Shown here piece by piece: positions 34,197 through 44,710 of a DNA stretch of 64,000 nucleotides. A program made the translations under genes and the position numbers. The notes beneath the pieces were generated by a model that saw only the letters and a program-made list of their open reading frames with translations, was not told where the DNA came from and searched no databases. The first letter of the stretch is position 1. Each line of letters starts with the position of its first letter. Source of the stretch: Homarus americanus (taxonomy: Eukaryota; Arthropoda; Malacostraca; Decapoda; Nephropidae); the NCBI RefSeq assembly GCF_018991925.1, contig NW_024729440.1, positions 54,810 to 118,809 of the forward strand. Direction: 5' to 3'.

Positions 34197-37010
34197 AGGC
34201 GGAGGTGGTGAGGGCGGAGGTGTGGTGGGGAGGCGGAGGTGTGCTGAGGGGCGGTGGTGAGAGGCGGTGGTGTGCTGGAGGGCGGAGGTGTGCTGGAGGG
34301 CAGGTGTGGGAGAGGCGGAGGTGCTGAGGGGCAGGGTGAGAGGCGGAGGTGTGGGGGGAGGGGCAGAGGTGTGGGAGGGCGGAGGTGTGGTGGGAGGGGA
34401 GGTGGGTGAGAGGCGGGAGGTGTGGGAGGGGCGGAGGTGGGTGAGAGGCGGAGGGTGAGGGTGGAGGTAGTGAGGGGTGAGAGGTGGAGGGGGGAGAGGT
34501 GGAGGGGTGTGGGGGTGGGGCTGAGGGCGGTGTGGGTGGGAGAGGTGAGGTGGGAGAGGTGGAGGGGAGAGGCGGAGGTGGAGGGGCGGAGGTAAAGTGA
34601 GGGGCGGTGTGAGGGTGAGGAAGCAGGGGCGGAGGTGTTGAGGCGGTGGGTGAGAGGCGGAGGTGAGAGGAGGGGCGGTGGGTGGGAGAGGTGGAGGTGT
34701 GGTGGGAGAGGCGGAGGTGGGCTGAGGCGGTGGGTGAGAGGCGGAGGTGTGCTGAGGGGCGGAGGTGTGGTGAGGGCGGGTGGGGAGAGGCGGAGGTGTG
34801 CTGAGGGAGTGGTGCTGAGGGCGTGTGGTGAGAGGTGAGGTGGGTGGGAGGGGCGGTGGGTGGGAGGCGGAGGTGTGGGTGAGGGGCGGAGGTGTGTGGG
34901 TGGGAGGGGCGGAGGTGTGGGGAGAGGCGGAGGTGTGGTGAGGGGCGGAGGTGTGCTGAGGGGTGGGGGGGTGAGAGAGGAGGTGGGTGGGAGGGTGAGG
35001 TGGGAGGAGGCGGAGGTGTGCTGGAGGGGCGGGGTGTGGTGAGAGGCGGAGGTGTGGGGGAGGTGGGTGAGGGGTGAAGTGAGGGGTGGGAGAGGCGGAG
35101 GTGTGGAGGGGGGAGGTGTGGGGGAGGGGGCGAGGTAAAGTGAGGGGTGTGGGTAGAGAGGCGGAGGTGTGAGAGGGGAGGCGGAGGGGTGAGGTGGAGG
35201 AGGGGTGGAGGGGAAGTAAGGGGTGGTGAGAGGCGGAGGGCAGAGGTGGAGGTGTGGTAGGGGCGGAGGTGTGCTGAGGGCGGTGGTGAGAGGTGGAGGT
35301 CTGGGGAGAGGCGGAGGTGGTGAGGGGGAGGTGTGTGAGGGCGGAGGTGTGGTGGGGAGCAGGGAGGTGGTGTGGGGAGAGCGGAGGTGGGGGGCGGAGG
35401 TGCTGAGGGGGCGGGGTGAGAGGTGGGAGGTGTGGTGGGAGTGGTGGGAGGGGTGAGGGGACGGAGGGGGAGGGGTGGAGGAAGCAAGGCGGGGGGTGAG
35501 AGGCGGAGGTGGGTGAGGGGCGGAGGTGTGGTGAAGGGAGGGGTGAGGTGGAGGGGTGAGAGGTGGAGGTGGGAGGGGGTGGAGGTAGAGGGGTGTGGTG
35601 AGAGGTGAGGTGGGAGAGGTGGAGGTGGGAGGTGGGCAGGAGGTGGTGAGAGGCGGAGGGTGGTGAGGGTGGGAGGTGTGGGTGGGGAGGAGGGGTGAGG
35701 TGGGAGGTGGTGGGAGGGAGGAGGTGTGGTGAGGGGGCGGAGGTGTGGTGGGGGGTGGAGGTGGTGGAGGGGCGGAGGTGTGGTGGGAGAGGCGGAGTGT
35801 GATGAGGTGAAGGAGGCGGAGGTGAGGGTGGAGGGAGGGAGAGGTGGAGTGAGGCAGGTGGGAGAGGGAGATGTGAGGGGCGGAGGTGTGGGGGAGGGGC
35901 AGAGGTGTGGTGAGGAGGCAGAGGTGTGGGAGAGGTGTGAGGTGGGAGATGGAGGTGTGTGGGTGAGGGGTGGAGGTGAGGGGTGGAGGGGGAGGGGTGG
36001 AGGTGTGGGAGAGGTGGAGGTGAGGGGTGGTGATAGGCGCAGGTGGGTGAGGGGGGAGGTGTGGGGAGGAGCGGAGGGGTGAGAGGTGAGGTGAGGGGTG
36101 GAGGTGTTGAGGGGTGGTGTGGGTGAGAGGTGGAGGGGGTGAGGGGTGGAGGTGTGGGGAGGGCGGTGGGTGGAGAGGTGGAGGTGTGGTGAGGGGTGGA
36201 GGTGGGGAGGGAGGTGTGGTGGAGGGGGTGGAGGGGTGGGAGAGGCGGAGGTGTGTTGAGGGGGTGGAGGTGGTGAGAGGCGGAGGTGGTGAGGGCGGAG
36301 GTGCTGAGGGCAGGTGGGTGAGGAGGGTGGGAGTGGTGAGGCGGAGGTGTGAGAGGTGAGGTGTGGTGAGGGCGGAGGTGTGGAGTGAAGGGAGGTGGGA
36401 GAGGGTGGAGGTGGGAGGGGGTAGGAGGTGTGGTGAGGGCGGGAGGTGTGGGTGAGGGCGGAGGTGTGGTGGGAGAGGCGGAGGTGGGAGGGAGGGGTAA
36501 GAGAGAGGAGGTGTGGGGAGGGGTGGAGGGGGAGAGGCGGAGGTGTTGAGGGCGGTGGTGAGAGGGAGGTGTGGTGGGAGGGCGGAGGTGTGGTGAGGGG
36601 CGGAGGGGTGGGTGGGAAGTGAGGTGGGTGAGGGGTGGAGTGGGAGGGAGGTGGGTGAGGTGGAAGTGGTGGGAGAGGCGGAGGTGGGTGAGGGGCAGAG
36701 GGTGAGGGGTGGAGGGGTGGAGGCGGAGTGGTGAGAGGGTGGAGGTGGGTGAGGGCGGAGGTGTGTGAGAGGCGGAGGTGGGAGAGGCGGAGGTGGGTAG
36801 AGGGGCGGAGGTGTGTGAGGGCGTGAAGTGAGGTGGAGAGGGAAGTGTGGGGTGGGGAGAGGCGGAGGTGTGGTGAGGGCAGAGGTGTGGGGTGAGAGGC
36901 GGAGGTGGTGAAGGGCGTGAAATGGGAAAGAGGCAGAGGTGGGGAGAGGTGGAGGGGGGAGGGTGTGGTGAGGGGCGGAGGTTGTGAGGGAGGGCAAGAG
37001 GCAGAGGTGG
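34197..37010. repeat. 2.8-kb G-rich minisatellite
   Basis: The unit is GGCGGAGGTGTGGTGAGG with extra G's, about 17-20 bp, in well over 100 degenerate copies. The plus strand is almost only G, A and T. The minus strand therefore lacks stop codons, and three overlapping frames of about 970 codons (34,108-37,120) are open at once. Simultaneous openness in all three frames shows these are not genes. Dense G-runs suggest G-quadruplex potential. Confidence 0.95.
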
Positions 37011-37435
37011 CACTCTGCTTGCCACACTTCATTCCCAAGATTTAATGGAGCACGTGTGAGAATGTGTTCTTGAGTAAGCAGCAGCTCATGTATATATGAT
37101 GTCAGCCGTGAGCAGCCCACAGCAAACTAAACAGTACCAAACCAGAATTTAAATAGGCTTGAGAAGAAGGAAAGAGAAAAGAAAAACAGAAAATGAAGGA
37201 AGGAAGGAAGGAATGAAGGAAGGAAGAAAAGGAGAGGAGGAAAATAAGGAAGGAAGGAATGAAAAAGAAGGAAGAAAGGAAAAGAAGGAGGAAGGATCCA
37301 CAAGACAGCACTCTTCTAGGTAACAAACAGTGTCTTGTGTCTCGCCAGTGAAACACAAACTCGAGTTTAGGATAAATGACGCGTGACACACAAACTTACC
37401 TCCTGTGTTAAGGATACGTATTGGAGCCAGACCTG
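37011..37435. other. Spacer with (GAAG)n
   Basis: Unique DNA, then AAGG/GAAG-rich DNA at 37,165-37,300. No gene is seen. Confidence 0.65.
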
Positions 37436-37482
37436 TGTGTATGTATGTATGTATGTATGTATGTATGTATGTATGTATGTAT
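37436..37482. repeat. (GTAT)n microsatellite
   Basis: About 11 units. Confidence 0.95.
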
Positions 37483-37569
37483 AGTATTTTTTTGTGTCAT
37501 TTTAATTCTGTATATTCTTGACAAGCAAATTCCTTGTGTTGTATAAATGGAGAAAAAAAAGGAGAGAGA

Positions 37570-37632
<63 letters not shown>
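37570..37632. repeat. (GA)n microsatellite
   Basis: About 30 units of GA. Confidence 0.96.
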
Positions 37633-37633
<1 letters not shown>

Positions 37634-37732
37634 CTGCACACTTACATGGCCAAGTTCAGAACAGTAGTTTCTCTCACACACACTCCCACACCATTCAGCC
37701 TCACATGTAGTTCAACTCCTGCTCTGTACACT

Positions 37733-38160
37733 GGTAGAGGGGAGGAGGGGAGGGGAGGAGGGGAGGTGGGGAGGAGGGGAGAGGTAGGGATGAGGGAGAG
37801 GGGGTTAGGAGGAAGGGGTAAATAGAGGGAGGGAAACACACGATGAGGAGGAAGGAGAAGGAAAGGAGTTGTAAGGAGTGAGGAGATGGGATAGATGGGG
37901 GAGTGGGTAGGGGAAGAATGGTGTGGGAATGAGAGTGGGGGAAATGGGAATGGGAAGGTGGGGGGAATGGGAAGGTTAAGATGTAGAGTGGGGGTGGGAA
38001 ATGGTGGAGGAAGGTAGAGGGAATGGGGAAGGTTAAGATGGTAGAGTGGGAGGGGGAAGGTGGGTGGGAAATGGGAAGGTTAAGATGGAGGAGGGGAGTA
38101 GGAAAGAGAGGGAGTGGGGGGAGGGAATGGGGGAAGTAGGGAAGGATAGAGAAGATTTGA
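37733..38160. repeat. GGGA/GGAATGG purine-rich degenerate repeat
   Basis: Starts with GGGAGGAGGGGA units, then GGGAATGGGAAGGTTAAGAT recurs about four times at 37,950-38,100. Confidence 0.82.
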
Positions 38161-38204
38161 ATAATACAGAGGTTAATGGACTGAAAGATTAGATGGTTTA
38201 GTGT

Positions 38205-38830
38205 GTTGGAGACGTGATAGAGAGAGTGTTGGAGCGTGATAGAGAGGAGTGTTGGAGGCGTGATAGAGAGGGAGTGTTGGAGGCGTGATAGAGAGGAGTG
38301 CTGGAGGCGTGATAGAAAGTGTTGGAGCGTGATAGGGAGGAGTGTTGGAAGCGTGATAGAGAGGTGTTGGAGGCGTGATGGGAGGGAGTGCTGGAGGCGT
38401 GATAGAGAGGAGTGTTGGAGCGTGATAGGGAAGGGAGTGTTGGAGGCGTGATAGGGAGGGAGTGTTGGAGGGGTGATAGAAGTGCTGGAAGCGTGATGAG
38501 AGGAGTGTTGGGGGTGAGGGGAGTGTTGGAGGCGTGATAGAGAGGGGTGTTGGAGCGTGATAGAGAGGGAGTGCTGGAGACATTATAGAGAGGGTGTTGG
38601 AGGCGTGATAGAGAGGGAGTGTTGGAGGCGTGATGGGGGAGTGCTGGAGGCGTGATAGAGAGGGAGTGTTGGAGACGTGATAGAAGTGCTGGAGGCGTGA
38701 TAGAGGGAGTGGTGGGCGTGATGGGGAGAGTGCTGGAGGCGTGATGGAGAGGGCTGGTGGCCGTGATAGAAGGGTGTTGGGAGATAGAGGGAAGTGTTGG
38801 AGCTGAATGGGAGGGGGTGTGTGGGGGTGG
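38205..38830. repeat. 26-27-bp minisatellite
   Basis: The core is GTGTTGGAGGCGTGATAGAG followed by AGGGA, in about 23 units. Minus-strand frames of 136 and 245 codons overlap each other and are artefacts. Confidence 0.93.
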
Positions 38831-39200
38831 GTAGATGCAGTGGGGGGGGAATGGGGTGGGGGTGTATGCAGAGTTGCTAGAGAGAGAAAGATTTCGCTGA
38901 TATTTTGAGAAGCAATAACAAAGTGGGAAAGTCAAGAGTGTAAGGCTGTAAGTGTGTGTGCGTGTGTGTGTGTGTGTGTGTGGTTACTCCCCAGATCTTA
39001 GGAGGTGAATTAGTGTCAGATTGTGTCATCTCTCATCAGTGTCATAAGGTGTCATACTGCGTTAAATTCGTCTCGACTTGTGTCCTAACATTTAAGTTCC
39101 TGTTGTAGTATATCGTTCATGCTAAATAGTGTCATGTCTTGTGTCAATCGGTGTTATTTCATGTCGTCTGGTTATAGTGTCGTGGTGATGTCTTGGTTTT
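38831..39200. other. Spacer with (GT)n and start of TGTC-rich DNA
   Basis: (GT)n at 38,952-38,980, then dispersed GTGTCAT-like motifs. No gene is seen. Confidence 0.6.
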
Positions 39201-39780
39201 TCAATCAGTATTATTTCAACCAGTCGTGTCGTGTCGTGTTCTGACGTGTCGTGTCGTGTTGTATTGTGACGTGTCGTGTTCTGACGTGTCGTGTGTCGTG
39301 TCGTGTTGTATTGTGTCGTGTCGTGTTCTAACGTGTCGTGTGTCGTGTCGTGTCGTGTTGTATTGTGTCGTGTCGTACATCAAGAACTGGTATTACATGT
39401 TGAGCGACGGCGTTGTATTTCAATTAACCTCGAATTGTGACGACTTGTTTCCTTGTGTCGTGTGGCCTTCGGGTCGTGTCAAACTGTGATGTTGTGTGCC
39501 GTATTATGCCGTGTCGAGTCGAGGGTGTTAGCTCGTGTCATGTCGTGTTAAAACAAGTATAGTAGCGTCGTATGGTGTCAGATAGTGTAATGTGGTGTTA
39601 AGTGGAGTCATTGTGATTTGGTATAAAGTAGTATGATATGGTGTGAAATAGTGTCATGTGTCAGTTAGCGCTGTTTGGTGTCAATTAGTGTCGTGTAGTG
39701 TCAGGTAGTGTCGTGTATGATGTCAAATAGTATCATATGGTGTCAAGTAGTGTCGTGTGTGGGGTGTCAAGTACTGCCCC
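39201..39780. repeat. GTGTCGTGTCGTGTT-type degenerate repeat
   Basis: CGTGTCGTGTCGTGTTGTAT units at 39,220-39,375, then a looser array with GGTGTCAAGTAGTGTC at 39,540-39,770. About 100 bp of non-repeat DNA separates them. Confidence 0.85.
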
Positions 39781-40016
39781 TGGGAGTGTTGTCAGGGCGC
39801 TGCCTCTATCACTGACTGACTTCTTGCTGTCGACGTTCCCCGATCTTCACGCTGACAGTCGTTTTATCTTCTGGCGCTGCTGACGTTGGCCAAAGAGTTA
39901 GTACTGTCAGCTGCCTAGACGACCAAACACTACAGACTGACGCATTTAATGAGAATTTCGCAGCTACATTGTTTGTTCTGTCTGACAGATCAATTATCTC
40001 CTTATTTGGTGGATAT

Positions 40017-40018
40017 GA

Positions 40019-40075
<57 letters not shown>

Positions 40076-40105
40076 CATTATTATTTTGTTATTGTTGTTG
40101 TTATT

Positions 40106-40189
<84 letters not shown>

Positions 40190-40213
40190 TGCGTTGTTGT
40201 TACATTTATTAAT
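40017..40213. repeat. (ATT)n microsatellite
   Basis: Two runs of TAT/ATT units joined by a short imperfect TTGTTGTT stretch. Poly-N, poly-I and poly-Y frames on both strands are artefacts. Confidence 0.96.
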
Positions 40214-40369
40214 ATTATTATAAGGTATTATTGTATTTATATTTCTGAGTGGATAGTACAAAGACACCGGGAAAACTATATGAGAAAAGAAGTAGAGAAG
40301 TAAGGAGTGGGTAAGGGAGTGAAACTTTGTGAGGTGGGAGGTAGGTAGACAGGTAGGATTAGGAAAGGG

Positions 40370-40502
40370 AGGAGGTAGGTAGGGAGTAACCTTTGGGGAG
40401 GTGGGAGAACTCAGGGATGTAGGAAGGGGGTTGCTCAGGGAGGTAGGAAGTGGGGGTTGCTCAGGGAGGTAGGAAGGGATGGGGGTTGCTCAGGGACACA
40501 TC
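40370..40502. repeat. About 26-bp tandem repeat, few units
   Basis: GGGGGTTGCTCAGGGAGGTA recurs about three times. Confidence 0.82.
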
Positions 40503-40768
40503 AGAAGCACAAATGTGGTGGGGGGGTGAGAATTGAAAAATTTATGACACTCTTTAAAAAAGGAAATTGTTAAGAAATTTATTAGTTTAGTCGTGAAATA
40601 TAAACACAGGCTTTTATGGCAATTGAAGGGCAGCCGAGAAGTTTGAGTGGCAGATAGTTGAGAGGCTTTACGGAAGAGAGAGAGAGAGAGAGAGAGAGGA
40701 GAGATTGAGGGGAGAAGGAGAGAGATAGGAGAGAAAGGGAGATATCGATAAAGGGAGAGGGGGGAGAG
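40503..40768. other. Spacer with a short (GA)n
   Basis: Unique DNA with (GA)n at 40,674-40,698 and purine-rich flanks. No gene is seen. Confidence 0.6.
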
Positions 40769-40887
40769 ATTTCATTACTGTAACAATCTGGGGCTACAAG
40801 GTCACAGGGTCACCGCTGGCCACCCGACGACTGGGTCACGTCTGAACCAAGTCATAAATCCCGTCCATAACCACAACTCTCATGTAA

Positions 40888-40977
40888 CCTAACCTAGACT
40901 CTCTTCTTATATGACCTGACCTGACCTGACCTGACCTGACCTGACCTGACCTGACCTAACCTAACCTAACCTAACTT
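40888..40977 (-). repeat. (CCTGA)n(CCTAA)n array
   Basis: About nine CCTGA units followed by CCTAA units: a homogenised one-base variant of the telomere motif. Confidence 0.92.
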
Positions 40978-41206
40978 GGTGATGATGTTGTGATATTTAC
41001 GACTTTCAAATCTCTCAACATCCACAGTCAACAAAGGTGAATAATATATGTATGTATGTAATAATAATAATAATTAACGGTTTATTGAAAAAGTTCTGCA
41101 GCCCGAAGGCTGAAAATATACATTGGACATAAATGACTTATTACATACATTGGTGGTTTAACAAAAGCCTTCATTAGAGAAAGGTAAAGGAACATACAGT
41201 GAACAT

Positions 41207-41701
41207 TCAGATTAATGTAGATGTTGAACAGCAAAAACGTAGTGTAGTAACTTCCTCCCAGATGGTGTTAGGAGGGACCTCACGTGGTGTAGTAGTTCCC
41301 TCACAGATGGTGTTATGAGAGGCCTCACGTGGTGTAGTAATTCCCTCACAGATGGTGTTATGAGGGACCTCACGTGGTGTAGTAATTCCCTCACAGATGG
41401 TGTTATGAGGGGCCTCACGTGGTGTAGTAATTCCCTCACAGATGGTGTTATGAGGGGCCTCACGTGGTGTAGTAATTCCCTCACAGATGGTGTTATGAGG
41501 GGCCTCACGAGGTGTAGTAACTCCTTCACATATGGTGTTATGAGGGGCCTCACGTGGTGTAGTAATTCCCTCACAGATGGTGTTATGAGGGGACTCACGT
41601 GGTGTAGTAATTCCCTCACAGATGGTGTTATATGAGTGAGGTGTGGTTCCAGGCCTTCCTATCGTAGACGGATTAACACATCGCTGGTAGTTGGGTCTCA
41701 A
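41207..41701 (-). other. 164-codon frame of 15-residue repeats (doubtful CDS)
   Basis: Starts MRPNYQRCVNPSTIGRPG, then about eight 15-residue repeats (HNTICEGITTPREAP type), then a non-repeat tail. The period of 45 bp keeps the frame. A second minus frame (41,212-41,619) and a plus frame (41,315-41,635) are open too, which argues against coding. No family is recognised. Differences between units are few, so constraint cannot be judged. Confidence 0.25.
41225..41637. repeat. 45-bp minisatellite, about 9 units
   Basis: Units contain TAGTAATTCCCTCACAGATG, then GTGTTATGAGGGGCCTCACG and TGGTG. They are unusually uniform compared with other arrays here, so recently amplified. Confidence 0.95.
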
Positions 41702-41983
41702 GGGCCGTTATCACTGGGTACCTGGGACCTCACTGTGTGAAAGGTCAACTTGGGTACCACTGTTACTGTTGAGTTGTTCTCACTGACTTAAGCACTGTTC
41801 ACCTCTGTTTAACACTGGTTCCATTTCTTTCCTAAATGAAATAGTAACTTCTGGCGTGAACTTGTTGATATTCCGGTGGGGAGGAGGGTTCAGGGGAGGG
41901 AGTTGGTATGGGCCAACATAACAGTTGACCTGGCTGCTCCGAGAGGAGCGCCAGGTACGTCTTGACCCTTCGGTGGTCAAGGA

Positions 41984-42050
41984 TGTATGTATGTATGTAT
42001 GTATGTATGTATGTATGTATGTATGTATGTATGTATGTATGTATGTATAA
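41984..42050. repeat. (GTAT)n microsatellite, right remnant
   Basis: About 16 units, followed by AAACGAAACACAAGTTAAAC as in the first copy of Y. Confidence 0.95.
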
Positions 42051-42146
42051 ACGAAACACAAGTTAAACACACTATACACATACTCCATTCGACTCGTAAA
42101 GTAGTCATTTCACATTCGTAACTAAAATACGTAAACAAATTCGTAT

Positions 42147-42468
42147 TTTTTTTTTTTTACGTGAATTAGCCCACCCGGGCACAGGCCAAACGACCCACAA
42201 AGGAGCCTGGGGGGCGAAAAAAAGAACGGAAAGAAATTGAAAATATAGAAAAAAAGGTTATACTGTATTAATCTACACCACGAAGATGCCGGAAAACCAG
42301 CTTTTTAAAGTGAGACAGTTTGGCTGCGTGAGGAAAGAAGGAGGTACTATAACGGGTTATTCTCGTGTGACCGATATCCACAGAGAAATGGTGAGCACCG
42401 CGGGCAAGACGTGTGTTACGAACCCACGGCCTTACCGGCGGTACACAGGATGCCAAATCCCCTGAACA
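42147..42468 (-). mobile_element. Poly(A)-tailed interspersed repeat, minus strand
   Basis: About 320 bp absent from the matching place in the first copy of Y (21,972). It starts with a T13 run (42,146-42,158), meaning a poly(A) tail on the minus strand. Its tail-proximal 70 bp (TTAGCCCACCCGGGCACAGG) recurs at 53,096-53,160. The target lost about 11 bp. It is likely a 5'-truncated non-LTR element or SINE. Confidence 0.68.
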
Positions 42469-42539
42469 TTGCCGCTGACTGCATCATAATGTGCTGTAAT
42501 TAAGTGAACTCTTGAGATATTTTATAATATTTTACCCAG

Positions 42540-42680
42540 GAGAATGAAGGAAGGGGTGGGAGGAGGAAAGGGGTGGGGAGGAGGGAAGGGGGGGTGAGGA
42601 GGAGGGAAGTATGGGGTGGGGAAGAAGGAAGGAGGGTGAAGAAGGAAGGAAGGAGGGTGGGGAAGAGGAAAGGGGGGAAT
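42540..42680. repeat. GA-rich simple repeat in segment Y copy 2
   Basis: GGGTGGGGAGGAGGGAAG-type units, the counterpart of 24,196-24,312 with different unit number. Confidence 0.85.
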
Positions 42681-43587
42681 AACAACACATTTTCCACCTC
42701 TGCATTGACTATGATACGCCAGTTGTAGAGTCTTGGGTAAACATAATATTGATATTCTAAACTTTTTCATTTTTGTAATTTATTAACATGAAAGTGACAG
42801 CGAGTCGTAGAGGTGTGACTAAGTCTTCAGTACACCAGGAGACTACTACACTATACGTGCTCGACACAGTACTCTACCGCCCTTCCCTGGCCAGGAGGTG
42901 ACCGTATCATCCACACGACAGCAGCACCCGCTACCCCCTCCCCCTAAAAAAAAAAAAACCGCCCCCTTCTTCTACAAAAGAACAACCCGCCCCTTCCCCT
43001 AAAAACAAAACAACAACGTATCTACAAACCAAGTTATATGACTGTGGGCCTCGGCGGAACTCGGGTAAAATATTAGTCCCAATGGAAATTCGAGGAGTCC
43101 CTTGATGTACAGGGTTCTTGACTACGAGAAAGAAGGTTGTAAGTTATTCACGTCAATTTTCTACGAGGTTAAATAAACATTACCTTGATATTTTGTAGCA
43201 TCAATCGAGTAGGATTTTATGCTGTAATATTATCACGGGGTCCATAGACGCTCTGGACTGTCCTTAAAATATCGCCTCCACTCCAGTTTTAAGAGTTCTA
43301 AAAATACCGTTTACAGGTGGATTCAAGGAGATAGACTTAATGCACTGGTTTGTGCTTGATGTTGTGGGTCTATCAAGAGGAGAGATATTTAATGTTATGT
43401 TCAGTATAGTTGCTGCTGCCGCCACTCGACAGGTGAATCTGCTTCTCCAAATATATAATACAATTGAGGTGAGAACTGCAATTGTTGTTATGGTTAAGGC
43501 CTTTAAATATCGGCTGTATATGTCTGGATTTTCTCTCTGTGATATTCTTTAAGTTACACTCAAAGAATTATTCCCCAGTCGATGTTG

Positions 43588-43605
43588 GTTAGGTTAGGTT
43601 AGGTT
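43588..43605 (+). repeat. Interstitial (TTAGG)n
   Basis: About three units, inverted counterpart of 20,530-20,552. Confidence 0.85.
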
Positions 43606-43880
43606 CGTCAGAGGAATCGTTTACAAATACCTTTAATGATTGAATGAAATGTCTGCAGTCACAACCAGATTAAAAACACGTAACAGCTACCATACAGTTT
43701 ATCCTAGATGTTGTAGTGAGACTTAACATACCCCGGCAGCCTACTGGGACGTGACATTGATGATGATATTAAAATTTCACCAAATTTTACCATCCAAGCG
43801 AGTATTAAAAGCTTGACAGGTTCACATCACCAGGTCGTCAATGACTCTCTAATTAATTATTATGAGAGTAGAGCGAGAGT

Positions 43881-43924
43881 AGTTAGGTTAGGTTAGGTTA
43901 GGTTAGGTTAGGTTAGGTTAGGTT
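43881..43924 (+). repeat. Interstitial (TTAGG)n
   Basis: About eight units against five in the other copy. Confidence 0.9.
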
Positions 43925-44425
43925 ATGAGAGCTTGTTAGTCAAATAGTATAAAATTGTTATATATATATTTTTTTTCGTTATTCATGGTTGGTGTAAGTG
44001 TTGTTGGGTCACACCATCACAAGTGACCGATGGTGAGAATATATCATTTTGGTGCAGTCTTAATGGCTAGATATTTATAGGTAATATATCTGCCTCCACT
44101 GCAGTGTTTATAAGCGTGTCTAATCATCTGCTGTTCAGTTTATATCTATTAATTCCTGAATAAATTACATAATAAACACACATGATTAGGTTTCAGTAAA
44201 TGCAATTAAACTTCATAATTGCTTATACTGTTTAACTTAAGTTTACACAGTAACTTATGCCTCGTAATTAATCTATAAAAGCGAAAGAGGTGAATAATAA
44301 GGCCCAAATAATGAGCGAGGATGAGACAACATGTGCGTGAGACAACAATCTGTGACACAGGACCTCTACCTGGACTGATGACCACCACACTGCTCCCCGT
44401 TACCTTGATCTATAAGGGGAAAACA

Positions 44426-44639
44426 TGTACAGTCCCCTTCACTAGTGCGTTTACAGGGGCTCGTCATATTCCACAAAACCATTACATTGAGATATTTGTT
44501 TTAATATTGTTTTACTTTGATTCCATAATATGTTTACTATTGCGAGTTTCCTTCTGTCGAATGTAAACAAACACAACGCTGCCACACTGCACAAAACCTG
44601 ACGAGCCCCTGTAAACGCACGAGTGAAGGGGACTGTACA
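44426..44639. mobile_element. 214-bp MITE family, intact copy
   Basis: Inverted repeats of 41 bp differ at a single position: left TGTACAGTCCCCTTCACTAG, right ending GAAGGGGACTGTACA. The left flank matches DNA beyond the 19,521 copy and the right flank matches DNA before the 18,569 copy. This single MITE therefore stands where the other locus has two plus a spacer. Confidence 0.9.
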
Positions 44640-44710
44640 TATATGGTGAGTGTACTGACTGTGATGATGATCTAAACAAACAGGTTGGAGAAGATTTCTG
44701 ACAGAGCCTA

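Larger units (their letters stand above)
41056..41983 (-). mobile_element. Probable retroelement-derived insertion in (GTAT)n
   Basis: This 0.9-kb segment splits a (GTAT)n tract that is continuous in the first copy of Y (21,798-21,874). On the minus strand it ends with AATAAA (41,081-41,086) followed by an ATT-repeat tail (41,060-41,074), as in non-LTR retrotransposons or processed copies. It contains the 45-bp minisatellite. No reverse transcriptase is present. Confidence 0.6.
40769..43205 (+). repeat. Duplicated segment Y, second copy
   Basis: Direct-orientation match to 21,429-22,140 and 24,205-24,800. It differs by a 0.9-kb insertion at 41,056-41,983, an insertion at 42,147-42,468, lack of the 79-bp repeat, and loss of about 2.06 kb at 42,540. 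At that junction CCAGGAGA meets GAGAATGAAGG with GAGA microhomology. Confidence 0.88.

Noticed and set aside
34108..37120. Three minus-strand open frames of 967-982 codons
   Set aside because: All three frames are open over the same G-rich minisatellite. The translations are proline/serine/threonine/histidine repeats, and openness comes from the lack of stop-forming bases.
39809..40267. 152-codon frame with poly-asparagine
   Set aside because: It is the (ATT)n microsatellite read on the minus strand. The carboxy-terminal residues have no recognised family.
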